Source: Promethearchaeota archaeon
GTDB taxonomy: Archaea > Asgardarchaeota > Lokiarchaeia > Sigynarchaeales > SOKP01
Direction: 5' to 3'
Length of the DNA: 47,532 nucleotides
NCBI GenBank assembly: GCA_014730295.1
Contig: WJIN01000011.1
Coordinates: 1 to 47,532, forward strand
This document shows positions 8,596 through 17,452 of this stretch, piece after piece. The number at the start of each line of letters is the position of its first letter. Within the stretch, counting starts at the first letter, position 1. The translations under genes were made by a program, and so were the position numbers. The notes under the pieces are model-generated. The model was not told the origin of the DNA and did not search any database. It saw nothing but the letters and a program-made list of their open reading frames with translations.

Positions 8596-9420
8596 TTGAA
8601 AAAAAGAGGCTTGAAAGGAACATCTATTGTGCTACTAGTAAGTGTATTGATCTTCTCAAATTTGATTGAAGTTTCAAACGCATCGTCTCTGGTGATTGAT
8701 CCTGTATTTGGAGATGCTCCAACTATTGATGGAACCATAGACTTATCTAAGGATGAGTGGGAACAAGCCCCGTTTGAAAGAATTTATCTTAAAAAAGATG
8801 TAAATGAGAGCGTAGGATTGCCTACAGATTTAAAATGTATTCAAGATGAGGAGAATCTATATCTACTCATTCAGTTCGAACTTGAACCGGGATCTGTCGG
8901 AAATCAAGAATTCTTGGCAATTCTGATTTCAAATTCTACTGGTGAAGATTTTAATAATTTTAAGGATGCAAAAATTGTTAATCTCTCAAATAGCCAATAT
9001 TCCTATAATGATCTATATTTAAACGATACCATTTACATATATGATGACGTCTATCAAGGAAAGGGTGCAGCTACAATAATAGAACAAGAAGCAAAAGCCA
9101 TCTTTACTTTTGAATTTCTTTTTCCTTTATATTCAGAAGATTCATCGGAAAATAACGAGGATGTTACATTAACATATAACTCTGAGCATATATTCAATAT
9201 CACTCATGGAAATAATCCTGTTTTGCCTGATGGTATTATAAGAAGTGCCACAATACAGATTAATATCTTAGAAAAACAACAAAAACCGGAGGGTTTAAAT
9301 TTAAATATTGTAGCACTTACATTGACTATTATCGTATTTACTTTTATCGGGTTATTCTATACCTATTATATTTACCAAATCATCTTATTAAGAAAAAAAA
9401 TGGAGAGGATAGGATATTAA
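8596..9420 (+). CDS. Secreted, membrane-anchored protein with a CBM9/DOMON-like domain
   Basis: The 274-residue protein has a Sec signal peptide (KKR, then a hydrophobic core to about residue 25, SNAS cleavage region near 30). An extracellular beta domain follows, opening with PTIDGTIDLSKDEW and then LYLLIQFE, a pattern shared by carbohydrate-binding family 9 and related DOMON-like domains. A C-terminal transmembrane helix at about 235-260 ends in a basic tail. Several N-x-S/T sequons lie in the extracellular part. The start is TTG 8596; a stop sits in frame just upstream. Its stop overlaps the next start by one base, so the two form an operon. The ligand is unknown and the domain assignment is tentative. 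Confidence 0.72.
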   Translation: MKKRGLKGTSIVLLVSVLIFSNLIEVSNASSLVIDPVFGDAPTIDGTIDLSKDEWEQAPFERIYLKKDVNESVGLPTDLKCIQDEENLYLLIQFELEPGSVGNQEFLAILISNSTGEDFNNFKDAKIVNLSNSQYSYNDLYLNDTIYIYDDVYQGKGAATIIEQEAKAIFTFEFLFPLYSEDSSENNEDVTLTYNSEHIFNITHGNNPVLPDGIIRSATIQINILEKQQKPEGLNLNIVALTLTIIVFTFIGLFYTYYIYQIILLRKKMERIGY

Positions 9421-9809
9421 TGTCCAAATTTAAAAAAAAGAAGGGTAAAGAAGAGAGAGAGGATATAGGGTATAGAACAGTGATTTTCACAGCCATAATA
9501 ACGGGGACATTATTTATAGCCTCCTTATTATTCAATGGGGAGATATTCTCCTTAACATTTTCTAATAACTTAATATTTGAATTAGTGGAAATTGTCATTA
9601 GAACAATATTGATCTTGCTTTTTTTCTTGTTTTTTACGATATCTTATGCAAATTATCGCGATTTAGTTGGCAAGCCAATAGGATGGAAAGAGTTATTATT
9701 TATTTTAGTTTTATCCATCATTCAGTCTATTCTAAACGTTTATGTATTTTTGTTATCCTTGATAGGATTGATTTTAATATTATTGTATCTGTATCTTATA
9801 CAAGAATAA
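9420..9809 (+). CDS. Small multi-pass membrane protein, unknown
   Basis: The 129-residue protein has a basic cytoplasmic N-terminus (SKFKKKKGKEERED) followed by about four hydrophobic segments, near residues 20-40, 52-76, 88-108 and 108-126. I do not recognise the family. ATG 9420 overlaps the stop of the CBM9/DOMON-like protein (TAATG), so they are likely made together and may form a cell-surface complex (inference). Confidence 0.72.
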   Translation: MSKFKKKKGKEEREDIGYRTVIFTAIITGTLFIASLLFNGEIFSLTFSNNLIFELVEIVIRTILILLFFLFFTISYANYRDLVGKPIGWKELLFILVLSIIQSILNVYVFLLSLIGLILILLYLYLIQE

Positions 9810-9837
9810 TCTAAATCTTAAATATTGTATAGGAGAT

Positions 9838-10581
9838 ATGAGTTTTCTATTTATTGGTCATAGAGGAACACGAGTCAGTTTTGATGAAAACACAATAGGT
9901 GCTTTTATAGCTGCAATTAAAGCTGGAGCAAATTATATCGAATTTGATGTAAGAAAAACACGAGATGGGAATTTGATTATATTTCATGATGATACTCTCA
10001 ATAGAATGACTAAAAAGTCAGGCAAGATTGAGGATTTAGCACTTTCAAGAATCAGAAATCTCAGAACATATAAACAAAAGGAAAGTATACCTCAATTAAA
10101 GGAAATTTTAATAAACTTTAAAGATCGCGTTAATTTTATGATTGAGTTAAAATCAAAAGGAATCCAACAAAAAGTTATTGGGATTATAAAGAAAAAAAAC
10201 CTAATAAATCAATCAACTATTAGCGGTCGCGATTATAAGAGTTTAATACAATTAAAAACAGAAAATCCAGAAATACAGATATGTTATAACATTACTAAAG
10301 GAGAGGGATTGACCTTAGAAGATTTTTTAAGTTATAATATTAAGCGTACTGATATTTCCCATTTGGCAATGATTAGTCTAAGATCGTCCCAAATCTCTCA
10401 AAGATTCATTGACACGTGTCATAATCTTGGAGTCCGTGCTCTTGCATGGGATTTTATAGACCGCCATGAACCTGTAAATGATATCAAGGAACTAATATTG
10501 ATGGGAATAGATGGAATATTATTTGACAATTATCAAAATATTCCTCTAGTTAAAAGATGGATGGAAGAAAATTTCAATTAG
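9838..10581 (+). CDS. Glycerophosphodiester phosphodiesterase family protein
   Basis: The 247-residue TIM-barrel enzyme carries the GDPD signature: His8-Arg9 in GHRG, Glu17-Asn18-Thr19, the metal ligands Glu35 and Asp37 in YIEFDV, and catalytic His50 in IIFHDDTLNR. The family hydrolyses glycerophosphodiesters to glycerol 3-phosphate (or the archaeal 1-phosphate) and an alcohol, and usually works in lipid head-group turnover. There is no signal peptide, so it should be cytoplasmic. An AGGAG at 9831-9835 sits unusually close to ATG 9838. Its end overlaps the convergent NFACT gene by 4 bases. Confidence 0.9.
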   Translation: MSFLFIGHRGTRVSFDENTIGAFIAAIKAGANYIEFDVRKTRDGNLIIFHDDTLNRMTKKSGKIEDLALSRIRNLRTYKQKESIPQLKEILINFKDRVNFMIELKSKGIQQKVIGIIKKKNLINQSTISGRDYKSLIQLKTENPEIQICYNITKGEGLTLEDFLSYNIKRTDISHLAMISLRSSQISQRFIDTCHNLGVRALAWDFIDRHEPVNDIKELILMGIDGILFDNYQNIPLVKRWMEENFN

Positions 10582-12620
10582 GAATTTTTTATTTGAGAAT
10601 ATCCATTGGGAAGAACTAAAATTATATCATCTAATGAGAGTAATTCAACCCAACGTTTTTTCTCATCATCTACCTCTATTAAGAATTTATTTTTTATCTT
10701 TTTTGCTAAATCTCCCTTGGAAGATCCAGACCTTGAAGGTATAATTTTGATATATTTAATTGATTGATCCTTTATCGGAGCTAATGGGCCAGCAATAACT
10801 TTTGGATAAAATACATGTTCATACTCCTCGACAATGGCTTCCATTTTCTCAAATATTAGGCCTATTGCTAATTCTGTCTTCGCATTTCGAATAAAATTTT
10901 TTTTTCCTTCAATCATAAAAGAACCTTTTGGGATATATTCTCCAGAAGGAGGAGATTTAGAAACTTGATTTGGAGTTACATAAAATACATCAGCAACACC
11001 CCAATTTTCTTTCCACGCTTGCGAATAACTTACAACAAAATCAGCTGCCTCTCTAAGGGTCGGTTCAGGGATGCTCTCATCCTCTGGATTTTTAATAATT
11101 GCTAATGGAGATCCTGGAAAATTTGTATGCAAAACTAGATCATTAGGCTCCATATATTTTCTAAAGATTGCTTCATTTGAAGACGCATCTCTTCCTCCAA
11201 TAACAAGATAATCATCAGATGATTTAAACCATCGATATTTTTCATACCATTTTTTATCTGGTTTCTTGACGAGAAAATCTATTTTCTTTTCAAATGCATC
11301 CCGCTCATCTTGTAACTTCTTAATTTTAGTTCGAGTCTTTTCGATGGCATTTTTTGTACCTTCAATTTTATCCTTGGATTTCTTTCCTCTTGAATATATC
11401 ATACTTGCATTATCTCCGATACTCTTGTAGATATCTAAATATATTTCACTGCCATTAACTTTTAGTACAACCTGTTTTGTAGAGGGAACAATACGATCAA
11501 AATTTTCGGTACCACTCATATCCTCTATTTTCGCTTTTTGAAGCTTTTCGTCTATTTGTTCCCAAGAATATCCCTTTGCTTTAGCATCTCGAATCACATT
11601 TAATAACTTTTCTAAAGATTGAAAGTGAGCATAGATAAAATCCCCATAAGAATAATATTCTTCACTCTTATCCTTCAATTCTTCCAAATACTCCAATTGG
11701 TTTTTTAGAATCTTTTCTTGAGATGCAATTTTTTCTTTAAAATTACCATCAGAACTTTCAATTACCCTTTCAGAATCAATTTTTGAAAAGTAGTCGTCAA
11801 CGGCTCTATTAAAAGAGGGATAATCTCTTTTATCGAAACTATCATAAATTTTGAGTTCAAATGGGAGAACCGAAATTTGTTTCCCCCCATCATCAATAAC
11901 AATATGAGCATTGATTTTTGAAAACATGAGATCATTTCTGAGATTGCGAAATGCTTGGTATAAATCATTCTTTTGGGTTTCAGATAATTGTGATCCTATT
12001 AACTCCTTATCTAAATCAGCCCTATGGCATATCTCCTCACTATACGTGCCCGCAATATTAACCTTTCTTGCAAGGATTCTTACAATTTCACTATCATCGT
12101 TAATTAATTCATTAAACTGGTCACGATTAATTTCCAGAAAGTTTTCTCCATAAGATTCAGGAAAGTCGTATTTCTTCTTAGGTAAAATATTTCTATTTCT
12201 TAGTTTTAGATATCTTTTAGCGACTATCGTGAACTCTCTATCATCAACTAAAATATAATTCCCCTTATTGAATAATTCAATAATAAATTTCCAAGGCTCA
12301 CCATTTTCATTATTTAGCTCAATAATTATTATTCTATCCAAATTAAATTGGCGGATACTCAAGATACGTCTATTTCGTAATTGCGTTCTCAGAGACCGAA
12401 TATATTGACTGGGATATTTTGGAATGGGATAATCATAATGTGTTAAATTAATCCTTGAATCTTTTTTGATAATTAAATTCCTGTTCCCCTCAGAGGTATT
12501 TATTTTGAATATTAAGAGATCCTCCACTTCATAAATATTAGAGATACTTCCACTAGATAAAAATTGATCTAACTCTCTAGTAATTGCATAGCAGTCGATA
12601 TTGCTGAATGTTCGCTTCAT
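10578..12620 (-). CDS. NFACT family protein (Rqc2/RqcH/Tae2 homolog)
   Basis: The 680-residue protein has the full NFACT layout. The N-terminal NFACT-N domain includes the Asp95-Arg96 pair in FNLDRIIIIEL that is required for tailing activity in RqcH and Rqc2. A helix-hairpin-helix region and a charged coiled coil (about 290-450) follow, then an NFACT-R (DUF814) domain at about 455-560 with KWYEKYRWF and GGRDASSNEAIFRKY. Homologs bind split 60S/50S subunits carrying stalled peptidyl-tRNA and recruit Ala-tRNA to extend the nascent chain. The gene stands alone on the minus strand. ABCE1, another ribosome-recycling factor, is encoded 24 kb away. Confidence 0.92.
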   Translation of the reverse strand: MKRTFSNIDCYAITRELDQFLSSGSISNIYEVEDLLIFKINTSEGNRNLIIKKDSRINLTHYDYPIPKYPSQYIRSLRTQLRNRRILSIRQFNLDRIIIIELNNENGEPWKFIIELFNKGNYILVDDREFTIVAKRYLKLRNRNILPKKKYDFPESYGENFLEINRDQFNELINDDSEIVRILARKVNIAGTYSEEICHRADLDKELIGSQLSETQKNDLYQAFRNLRNDLMFSKINAHIVIDDGGKQISVLPFELKIYDSFDKRDYPSFNRAVDDYFSKIDSERVIESSDGNFKEKIASQEKILKNQLEYLEELKDKSEEYYSYGDFIYAHFQSLEKLLNVIRDAKAKGYSWEQIDEKLQKAKIEDMSGTENFDRIVPSTKQVVLKVNGSEIYLDIYKSIGDNASMIYSRGKKSKDKIEGTKNAIEKTRTKIKKLQDERDAFEKKIDFLVKKPDKKWYEKYRWFKSSDDYLVIGGRDASSNEAIFRKYMEPNDLVLHTNFPGSPLAIIKNPEDESIPEPTLREAADFVVSYSQAWKENWGVADVFYVTPNQVSKSPPSGEYIPKGSFMIEGKKNFIRNAKTELAIGLIFEKMEAIVEEYEHVFYPKVIAGPLAPIKDQSIKYIKIIPSRSGSSKGDLAKKIKNKFLIEVDDEKKRWVELLSLDDIILVLPNGYSQIKNS

Positions 12621-12694
12621 TATTTTTTAACAAATTTTAAACTTTAAGAGATATAATTATAATTATAATAATTCATGATGAGAAAAAAATAATT

Positions 12695-13144
12695 ATGCCA
12701 AAAAAAGAGAAGCTGGAAAAAATTGATATCAAGAAAAAACGAAAAAGATTGATGGAATTACGAAGAAAAAAATTAGATGTGGAAAAGAAAAAAGAAGCAA
12801 AGGGAAAACAAAAGAAAATTGATATTAGATTAGAACAAGAAACGAAACTTTATTGGACTCGAGCAATTACCGGTGTCAGCTGTGGTTTAATTGGACGCCT
12901 AATAGGACTGGTTGGCTGGTTATTATTATTCTGGATGCTCTTTTTTTGGTTCATATTCCCATTCTTTGCCAGTTTTATAATTTTTAAATTTGAATACGAT
13001 AAGGAGGATTGGACGTGGAAGAACATTTTAATGCCTGGGATCGGTATGTACTTTTTCATGTTTATGATTTCGAGCACAATATTACATACGCTTTTGGTAT
13101 TGATTGATTATCCGCTCACAATAACGATTTTTGGACCGATTTAA
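12695..13144 (+). CDS. Membrane protein with highly basic N-terminal helix, unknown
   Basis: Of 149 residues, the first 50 are almost all Lys, Arg, Glu and Leu, a likely charged helix. Hydrophobic segments follow at about 60-98 (one or two spans, with many Trp and Phe) and 110-137. I do not recognise a family. It is divergent from NFACT, with 74 bases between them containing AT-rich promoter-like sequence, and convergent with pyrI. The basic tail could contact RNA, ribosomes or phospholipid head groups; this is speculation. Confidence 0.65.
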   Translation: MPKKEKLEKIDIKKKRKRLMELRRKKLDVEKKKEAKGKQKKIDIRLEQETKLYWTRAITGVSCGLIGRLIGLVGWLLLFWMLFFWFIFPFFASFIIFKFEYDKEDWTWKNILMPGIGMYFFMFMISSTILHTLLVLIDYPLTITIFGPI

Positions 13145-13225
13145 AAAAGAATTTAAAAATAAAACAGTCTATTGTATTATTATAATAACCATATATATTC
13201 TGTAGAGAGGAGAATCTGAAGTATC

Positions 13226-13732
13226 TTATAATTGAATTATTTGTTTAACTCGCTTTCCTTTTTTTCGCCGTGGCTTGAATTTAATTTCATTCAATTTATA
13301 GATTCGATCGCAATAAACGCATTGAATTTTTAGTGGTTTCTCTTCTAATACTTTAAACTCTGTATCAATAGGTTCCTTATTTGAATTACTAATACAAGTT
13401 TTAGTCTCACAAACAATCAATTTTTTAATTATCTTGGGCAACTCCACTTTCTTTTTTTCGATTACTTCATAATTTTCAATCAATGAAATTGTCGCATTCG
13501 GACTCAAAATAGAAATTTGTGCCATTTGCACCTCATCTAAAAATACATTCTCAATTTTAACAATATCTTTTTTGGCGTACTTTTGTGAAGAAACATTAAC
13601 TCCGACTGTCATTAGATTTGAGGCCTCATCAAGGCCGGTGAGATTTAAAATGGTTAAAGCATATCCAGCATCGATATGATCGATCACGGTACCTTTCTGA
13701 ATTCTATCAATACGGAGATTTTTTTGGGACAT
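13226..13732 (-). CDS. pyrI: Aspartate carbamoyltransferase regulatory subunit
   Basis: The 168-residue protein has the PyrI core GTVIDHIDAGYALTIL and the C-terminal zinc site Cys108, Cys113, Cys138, Cys141, almost the same numbering as E. coli PyrI (109, 114, 138, 141). It binds CTP/ATP and holds PyrB trimers together for feedback control of pyrimidine synthesis. I choose ATG 13732 because family members start just before RIDRIQKG. An in-frame ATG at 13780 would add 16 residues unlike the family. A TATA-like AATTATATATA lies about 30 bases upstream of 13732, consistent with a nearly leaderless message. No pyrB is adjacent. Confidence 0.92.
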   Translation of the reverse strand: MSQKNLRIDRIQKGTVIDHIDAGYALTILNLTGLDEASNLMTVGVNVSSQKYAKKDIVKIENVFLDEVQMAQISILSPNATISLIENYEVIEKKKVELPKIIKKLIVCETKTCISNSNKEPIDTEFKVLEEKPLKIQCVYCDRIYKLNEIKFKPRRKKGKRVKQIIQL

Positions 13733-13913
13733 GGGTTTATTCTTAATAAGTGATCCTCCTATATATAATTTCAAATTCATAAGTTAATAACTCATTTAAA
13801 AACTCTCTATTATAATTTGTATAAGTATAAATTTTACCAATAGAATGCGAGAAAACACCGACCTTTAGGGGGTGGTAGTTCAACAATAGAAAGCTGCTTA
13901 ATCAGAATAAACT

Positions 13914-14996
13914 TCAAAATAATAAAGATAGAAAAAAAAGAATACTTGAAACGATGAAAGGGTAAGTGAGATTATCATCTATTTCTAAGTCAAGATAATC
14001 TAGTAAACCGATTATCAATGAACCTATGATTGTTAACACAAATATTCCTAAAAAACCAAAAAGTTCTTGAGCATTTAATATCAGTAAAAAAGTTATTCCG
14101 GACAAGAAACCTATTAAGATTCCCGAATAGAGCCCGACATATGTTTTTTGAGTATTTCTAATTTTTTTTTTTCCAAATACCCTTCCCATGAGATTAGACG
14201 CCATATCACCAAAGATAGAGATTATCATAGCTGTACAAATCATCATTGGACCAAGGGGTTGAAATAGTCCATAGAGGATAATTATTGAGAAACAACCGAT
14301 CGTCATCGAGATCTGTGGACCTAAGCGCAAATGTAATTCTTTTTCTCTCAGGATTTTATTAACAGATTTCAAAGGATATAACTTCGGTTTCAAGATACGG
14401 AAGAAATCCGCAGTCAACAATCCAAAAAGCGAGATCCCCACCAAGAAAACAACTAAATACTGGGTAAAGATCATATTATTGCTCTCTGAGAGAAAAATTG
14501 AATAGAATAGCGTATAAAGCTCTTCTGGCAATAATTCGGCGAGATATATGAATACATGTTTTGTCAAAAATCCAAAATTAAAATAAAATAACACTACAAA
14601 CAGTACGACCAAGTGTGTAAGTTTTCGATAAAGATCATATTTAAAAGGGAGTAGATTTCCAGTAGAAAAAGATTCTTCAAATTTTGGTAGTCCATTGCCT
14701 CGGTTCACTTTACGTTTCTCATTATATATAAATACAAAGAAAAGAGGGAAAAAGAGGATGAGAAAAGCGATGGTTAAATAATCAAAGGGAAATACTAAAA
14801 AATCAATATTAGATAGTTCGGAGTTATTAACAATTATTAAATTTAAGGATACCGAAATTACCAAAACAGCAAAATTTGCTATGTTGTTGTTAAAAGAACC
14901 TATATCTCCATTATCTTTAGCCAATATGGCAATGTATAGAATAACGAGGGAATAGGAATACAGAATACAAATAATTAGAATTGAAAGAAATTGCAC
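13914..14996 (-). CDS. Integral membrane dolichol/phytol kinase-like (CTP-transferase family) protein
   Basis: The 360-residue protein has about nine hydrophobic segments. It carries the family hallmarks: RKLTHLVVLF after the first group of helices, and the cytidylyltransferase/kinase motif IFGDMASNLMGRVFGKKKI followed by KTYVGLYSG. These occur in dolichol kinase (SEC59), phytol kinase (VTE5) and related CTP-using lipid kinases. In archaea such a protein would plausibly phosphorylate dolichol or another polyprenol for glycan carrier recycling, or salvage isoprenoid alcohols. It lies upstream of pyrI on the same strand, but 133 bases separate the frames. Confidence 0.8.
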   Translation of the reverse strand: MQFLSILIICILYSYSLVILYIAILAKDNGDIGSFNNNIANFAVLVISVSLNLIIVNNSELSNIDFLVFPFDYLTIAFLILFFPLFFVFIYNEKRKVNRGNGLPKFEESFSTGNLLPFKYDLYRKLTHLVVLFVVLFYFNFGFLTKHVFIYLAELLPEELYTLFYSIFLSESNNMIFTQYLVVFLVGISLFGLLTADFFRILKPKLYPLKSVNKILREKELHLRLGPQISMTIGCFSIIILYGLFQPLGPMMICTAMIISIFGDMASNLMGRVFGKKKIRNTQKTYVGLYSGILIGFLSGITFLLILNAQELFGFLGIFVLTIIGSLIIGLLDYLDLEIDDNLTYPFIVSSILFFLSLLF

Positions 14997-15104
14997 AAAT
15001 ACTATCCACTGTTTGTGTTTTACTATTGAAAATTTTTATTATGATAAAAATGTTGATATAAGAAATAAATAAGATTAATAAGTATAAAAAAAAAGTAATA
15101 AGAA

Positions 15105-16508
15105 TTAAAAAGCAGATTCATCAATTTGGGGCATATCCGCATCGTTGATTGATTGTTGGATTTTTTCCTCAGAAAGTTCGAAGTTCTCTAGATCTCCAGT
15201 CATGTATTCCTTGTACGCAAGGAGATCAAAATAACCATGACCGCTGAAATTAAAGACAATGGTCTTTTTCTCGTTATTTTCTTTAGCTTTAAGAGCTTGA
15301 TCCATTGCCTCTTTTACCGCGTGGTTAGTTTCGGGGGCAGGTAAGATCCCCTCCGCTTTTGCGAATAACATACCCGCCTCTATCACTTCAAGCTGATGAT
15401 GCATCGTGGCTTCAATTACTCCATTATTGTAAAGATTGGATACAATAGGAGCAATACCATGGTAACGTAGGCCACCAGCGTGGATTGGGCTGGGAATAAA
15501 ATTGTGACCGAGAGTATGCATTTTCAAGATAGGAGCCTTTTTAGCGGAATCTCCATAATCCCAGGTGTACTTTCCTTTACATACACTTGGACAAGCTCGC
15601 GGTTCTACTCCGATAATCTGTATGTCTGGAGCATCACCCCGAATCTTATCTCGAGCAAAAGGAATGGCCATCCCTGAGAAATTAGAACCGCCACCCATAC
15701 ATCCAATTACGATATCTGGTTGGTCAACTCTTGCTTTCTTGAGTTGTTGTTGAGTTTCTTGTCCTACTACTGTCTGATGTAGACATACAAAATTCACCAC
15801 ACTTCCTAGGGAATATCTGATTTTATCACTTCTTAAACTATGCTCTACTGCCTCTGAAATAGCGATACCCAAGCTCCCAGGATGATCGGGATCATTTTCA
15901 TAATAACTCCTCCCCGATTCCGTAAAACGTGAAGGGGAAGCATGAACCTCTCCATCATATGATCGCATGAGAATTTTTCGCCCTGGTTTTTGGAGGAAGC
16001 TTGCTCTCACCATATACACAGTACATGTAATGTTAAAAAGCGAACATCCATATGAGAGACCAGATCCCCATTGTCCTGCGCCAGTTTCAGTCACTAACTC
16101 ATTTATCCCATCCGCCTTCGCATAATATGCTTGAGCAAGAGCTGTATTTGGTTTATGTGAGCCTGTTGGAGAGACCGATTCATTCTTATAAAAGATTTTT
16201 ATTTCATCTCCTTCTACTCCTAATTCTTTTTCAAGTCCATATGCTCTGTGAAGTGGTGTAGGTCTATGTGATCTCGCATATATCTCCCTTAATTCTTTTG
16301 GTATAGGAATGGTAGGTTCTTGGGAAACTTCTTGTATTACACATTCTTTCGGAAAGATTGCAGCAGCCAATTCAAAAGGTGCGGGTTTCCCATCCATTGG
16401 GTTAATTAAGGGCGTCATAGGTGTGGGCAAATCTGGTAGAATATTTACCCATTGTTTTGGTACTTCTTTCGGATCTAATAAAATCCTTGCGTTAAAATAG
16501 TCTGTCAT
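15105..16508 (-). CDS. trpB: Tryptophan synthase beta chain, type 2 (TrpB2)
   Basis: The 467-residue PLP enzyme of the TrpB2 class condenses indole with serine. It shows the N-terminal PKQWVNILPDLP typical of TrpB2, the PLP lysine at position 119 in PTGSHKPNTA, an ETGAGQWG loop and the phosphate-binding GCMGGGSN. TrpB2 lacks the residues for tight TrpA pairing and often stands outside the trp operon, as here. Start ATG 16508 fits the family better than GTG 16517. AT-rich promoter-like sequence lies at about 16526-16540. The product may scavenge free indole or, as proposed for some TrpB2 proteins, act on other substrates. Confidence 0.93.
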   Translation of the reverse strand: MTDYFNARILLDPKEVPKQWVNILPDLPTPMTPLINPMDGKPAPFELAAAIFPKECVIQEVSQEPTIPIPKELREIYARSHRPTPLHRAYGLEKELGVEGDEIKIFYKNESVSPTGSHKPNTALAQAYYAKADGINELVTETGAGQWGSGLSYGCSLFNITCTVYMVRASFLQKPGRKILMRSYDGEVHASPSRFTESGRSYYENDPDHPGSLGIAISEAVEHSLRSDKIRYSLGSVVNFVCLHQTVVGQETQQQLKKARVDQPDIVIGCMGGGSNFSGMAIPFARDKIRGDAPDIQIIGVEPRACPSVCKGKYTWDYGDSAKKAPILKMHTLGHNFIPSPIHAGGLRYHGIAPIVSNLYNNGVIEATMHHQLEVIEAGMLFAKAEGILPAPETNHAVKEAMDQALKAKENNEKKTIVFNFSGHGYFDLLAYKEYMTGDLENFELSEEKIQQSINDADMPQIDESAF

Positions 16509-16635
16509 AATATACACGTTTTTTTTATTTAATGTGTTTCATAATAAAATTGGAAATCAATAGTATTAATGCATTTAAATAAAAGTGTTAATATTTTGAA
16601 AACGCAATCAAAATATCAGAAAAAGACATTAATTG

Positions 16636-16735
16636 AAATAGTCCAATGCAAAGGCGTTTTATTGCCAACGCCAAGCCCACTGCCAAGAATTATTTTTTAC
16701 AGGAGCCATTATACTAATTTTAATAGGGACTATTT
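16636..16735. other. 100-bp inverted-repeat element in the trpB-Roadblock spacer
   Basis: The 350-base spacer 16509-16861 has no convincing gene, but it holds a GC-richer island framed by perfect 9-bp inverted repeats, AAATAGTCC (16636-16644) and GGACTATTT (16727-16735). Inside is a hairpin, GGCGTT (16653-16658) with AACGCC (16667-16672), and further TTGGC-type repeats readable on the minus strand. It could be a structured small RNA, a leader upstream of trpB, or a short MITE-like element. No target duplication is clear. A short open frame across it (16569-16754) has no protein-like features and I do not call it. Confidence 0.35.
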
Positions 16736-16861
16736 AGTTTTAGTTATTTTTTAAAATTTAAAAATCTATGGTTTTTGTTGAAAATGACATCTCTTAAGTA
16801 AATAGAAATAGTGAAAAAGGGTTTATATTAGTGATTCTTTAAATCTGTGTACTGGAAGAAT

Positions 16862-17245
16862 TTATTCTTCAAAAATTTTTATTAAGTTTTTTGCAGCAAC
16901 TCTCATAACTTTAACGGTTTTCATCATCGTATCAATCTCCGTACCAGCACAGACAATGACCAATTTTCCCGCATTAGTTATGACGATGTATCCATCTTCT
17001 GCACGTAATATTATTTCACTGAGATCTTCCTGAAAGAGCTGCTGGATTGTGGATCTTCCGGTCATTAATAGTGCTGATGCGAGTCCACAAAATTGATCTC
17101 CATCGACTTGATATTGTGGTAAGGCAGAAAAAGCGATTTGATATCCCTCTGAAGAAACCAATGCGATTGCCTCAATTTCTGCATTCGAAGTAATAAATGT
17201 TATTTCGGGTGAAATCTTTTCAATATCATCGTTGGTGATTCCCAA
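16862..17245 (-). CDS. Roadblock/LC7 domain protein
   Basis: The 127-residue protein is a single Roadblock/LC7 domain: IEAIALVSSEGYQIAFSAL, then FCGLASALLMTGRSTIQQLF, EIILRAEDGYIVITNAG and KLVIVCAGTEID, with a terminal helix. These proteins form dimers that regulate small Ras-like GTPases (MglB in bacteria, Ragulator subunits in eukaryotes), and they are expanded in Asgard archaea. No GTPase gene lies in this window. The start appears to be TTG 17245; a GAGG is about 20 bases upstream. It is divergent from the large-protein operon starting at 17453, with 207 AT-rich bases between. Confidence 0.88.
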   Translation of the reverse strand: MGITNDDIEKISPEITFITSNAEIEAIALVSSEGYQIAFSALPQYQVDGDQFCGLASALLMTGRSTIQQLFQEDLSEIILRAEDGYIVITNAGKLVIVCAGTEIDTMMKTVKVMRVAAKNLIKIFEE

Positions 17246-17452
17246 ATCGGAACCGAATTGGATGGTAAAAACCTCGATTATTTTAATTTATATTCAATTT
17301 AATTATAATAATTTATATCATTATAGAAATAAATTTTCAATTTATTCTTTTGGTTATGAAAATTTACTTGAAATAATCCTAAAGAATATACCTAAAAAAA
17401 TATAAAGAAAATTTACCATCTAGAGTAAAGAAAAAGAATCATAAAGTTAAAA

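Noticed and set aside
13855..13885. G-rich hairpin-like stretch (ACACCGACC...GGGGGTGG) upstream of pyrI
   Set aside because: Only about six pairs with an internal loop form, and there is no T-run; too weak to call a terminator or riboswitch.
16569..16754. Short plus-strand open frame in the trpB-Roadblock spacer
   Set aside because: The 61-residue product has no family features, no ribosome site, and spans the inverted-repeat element; structured non-coding DNA explains it better.
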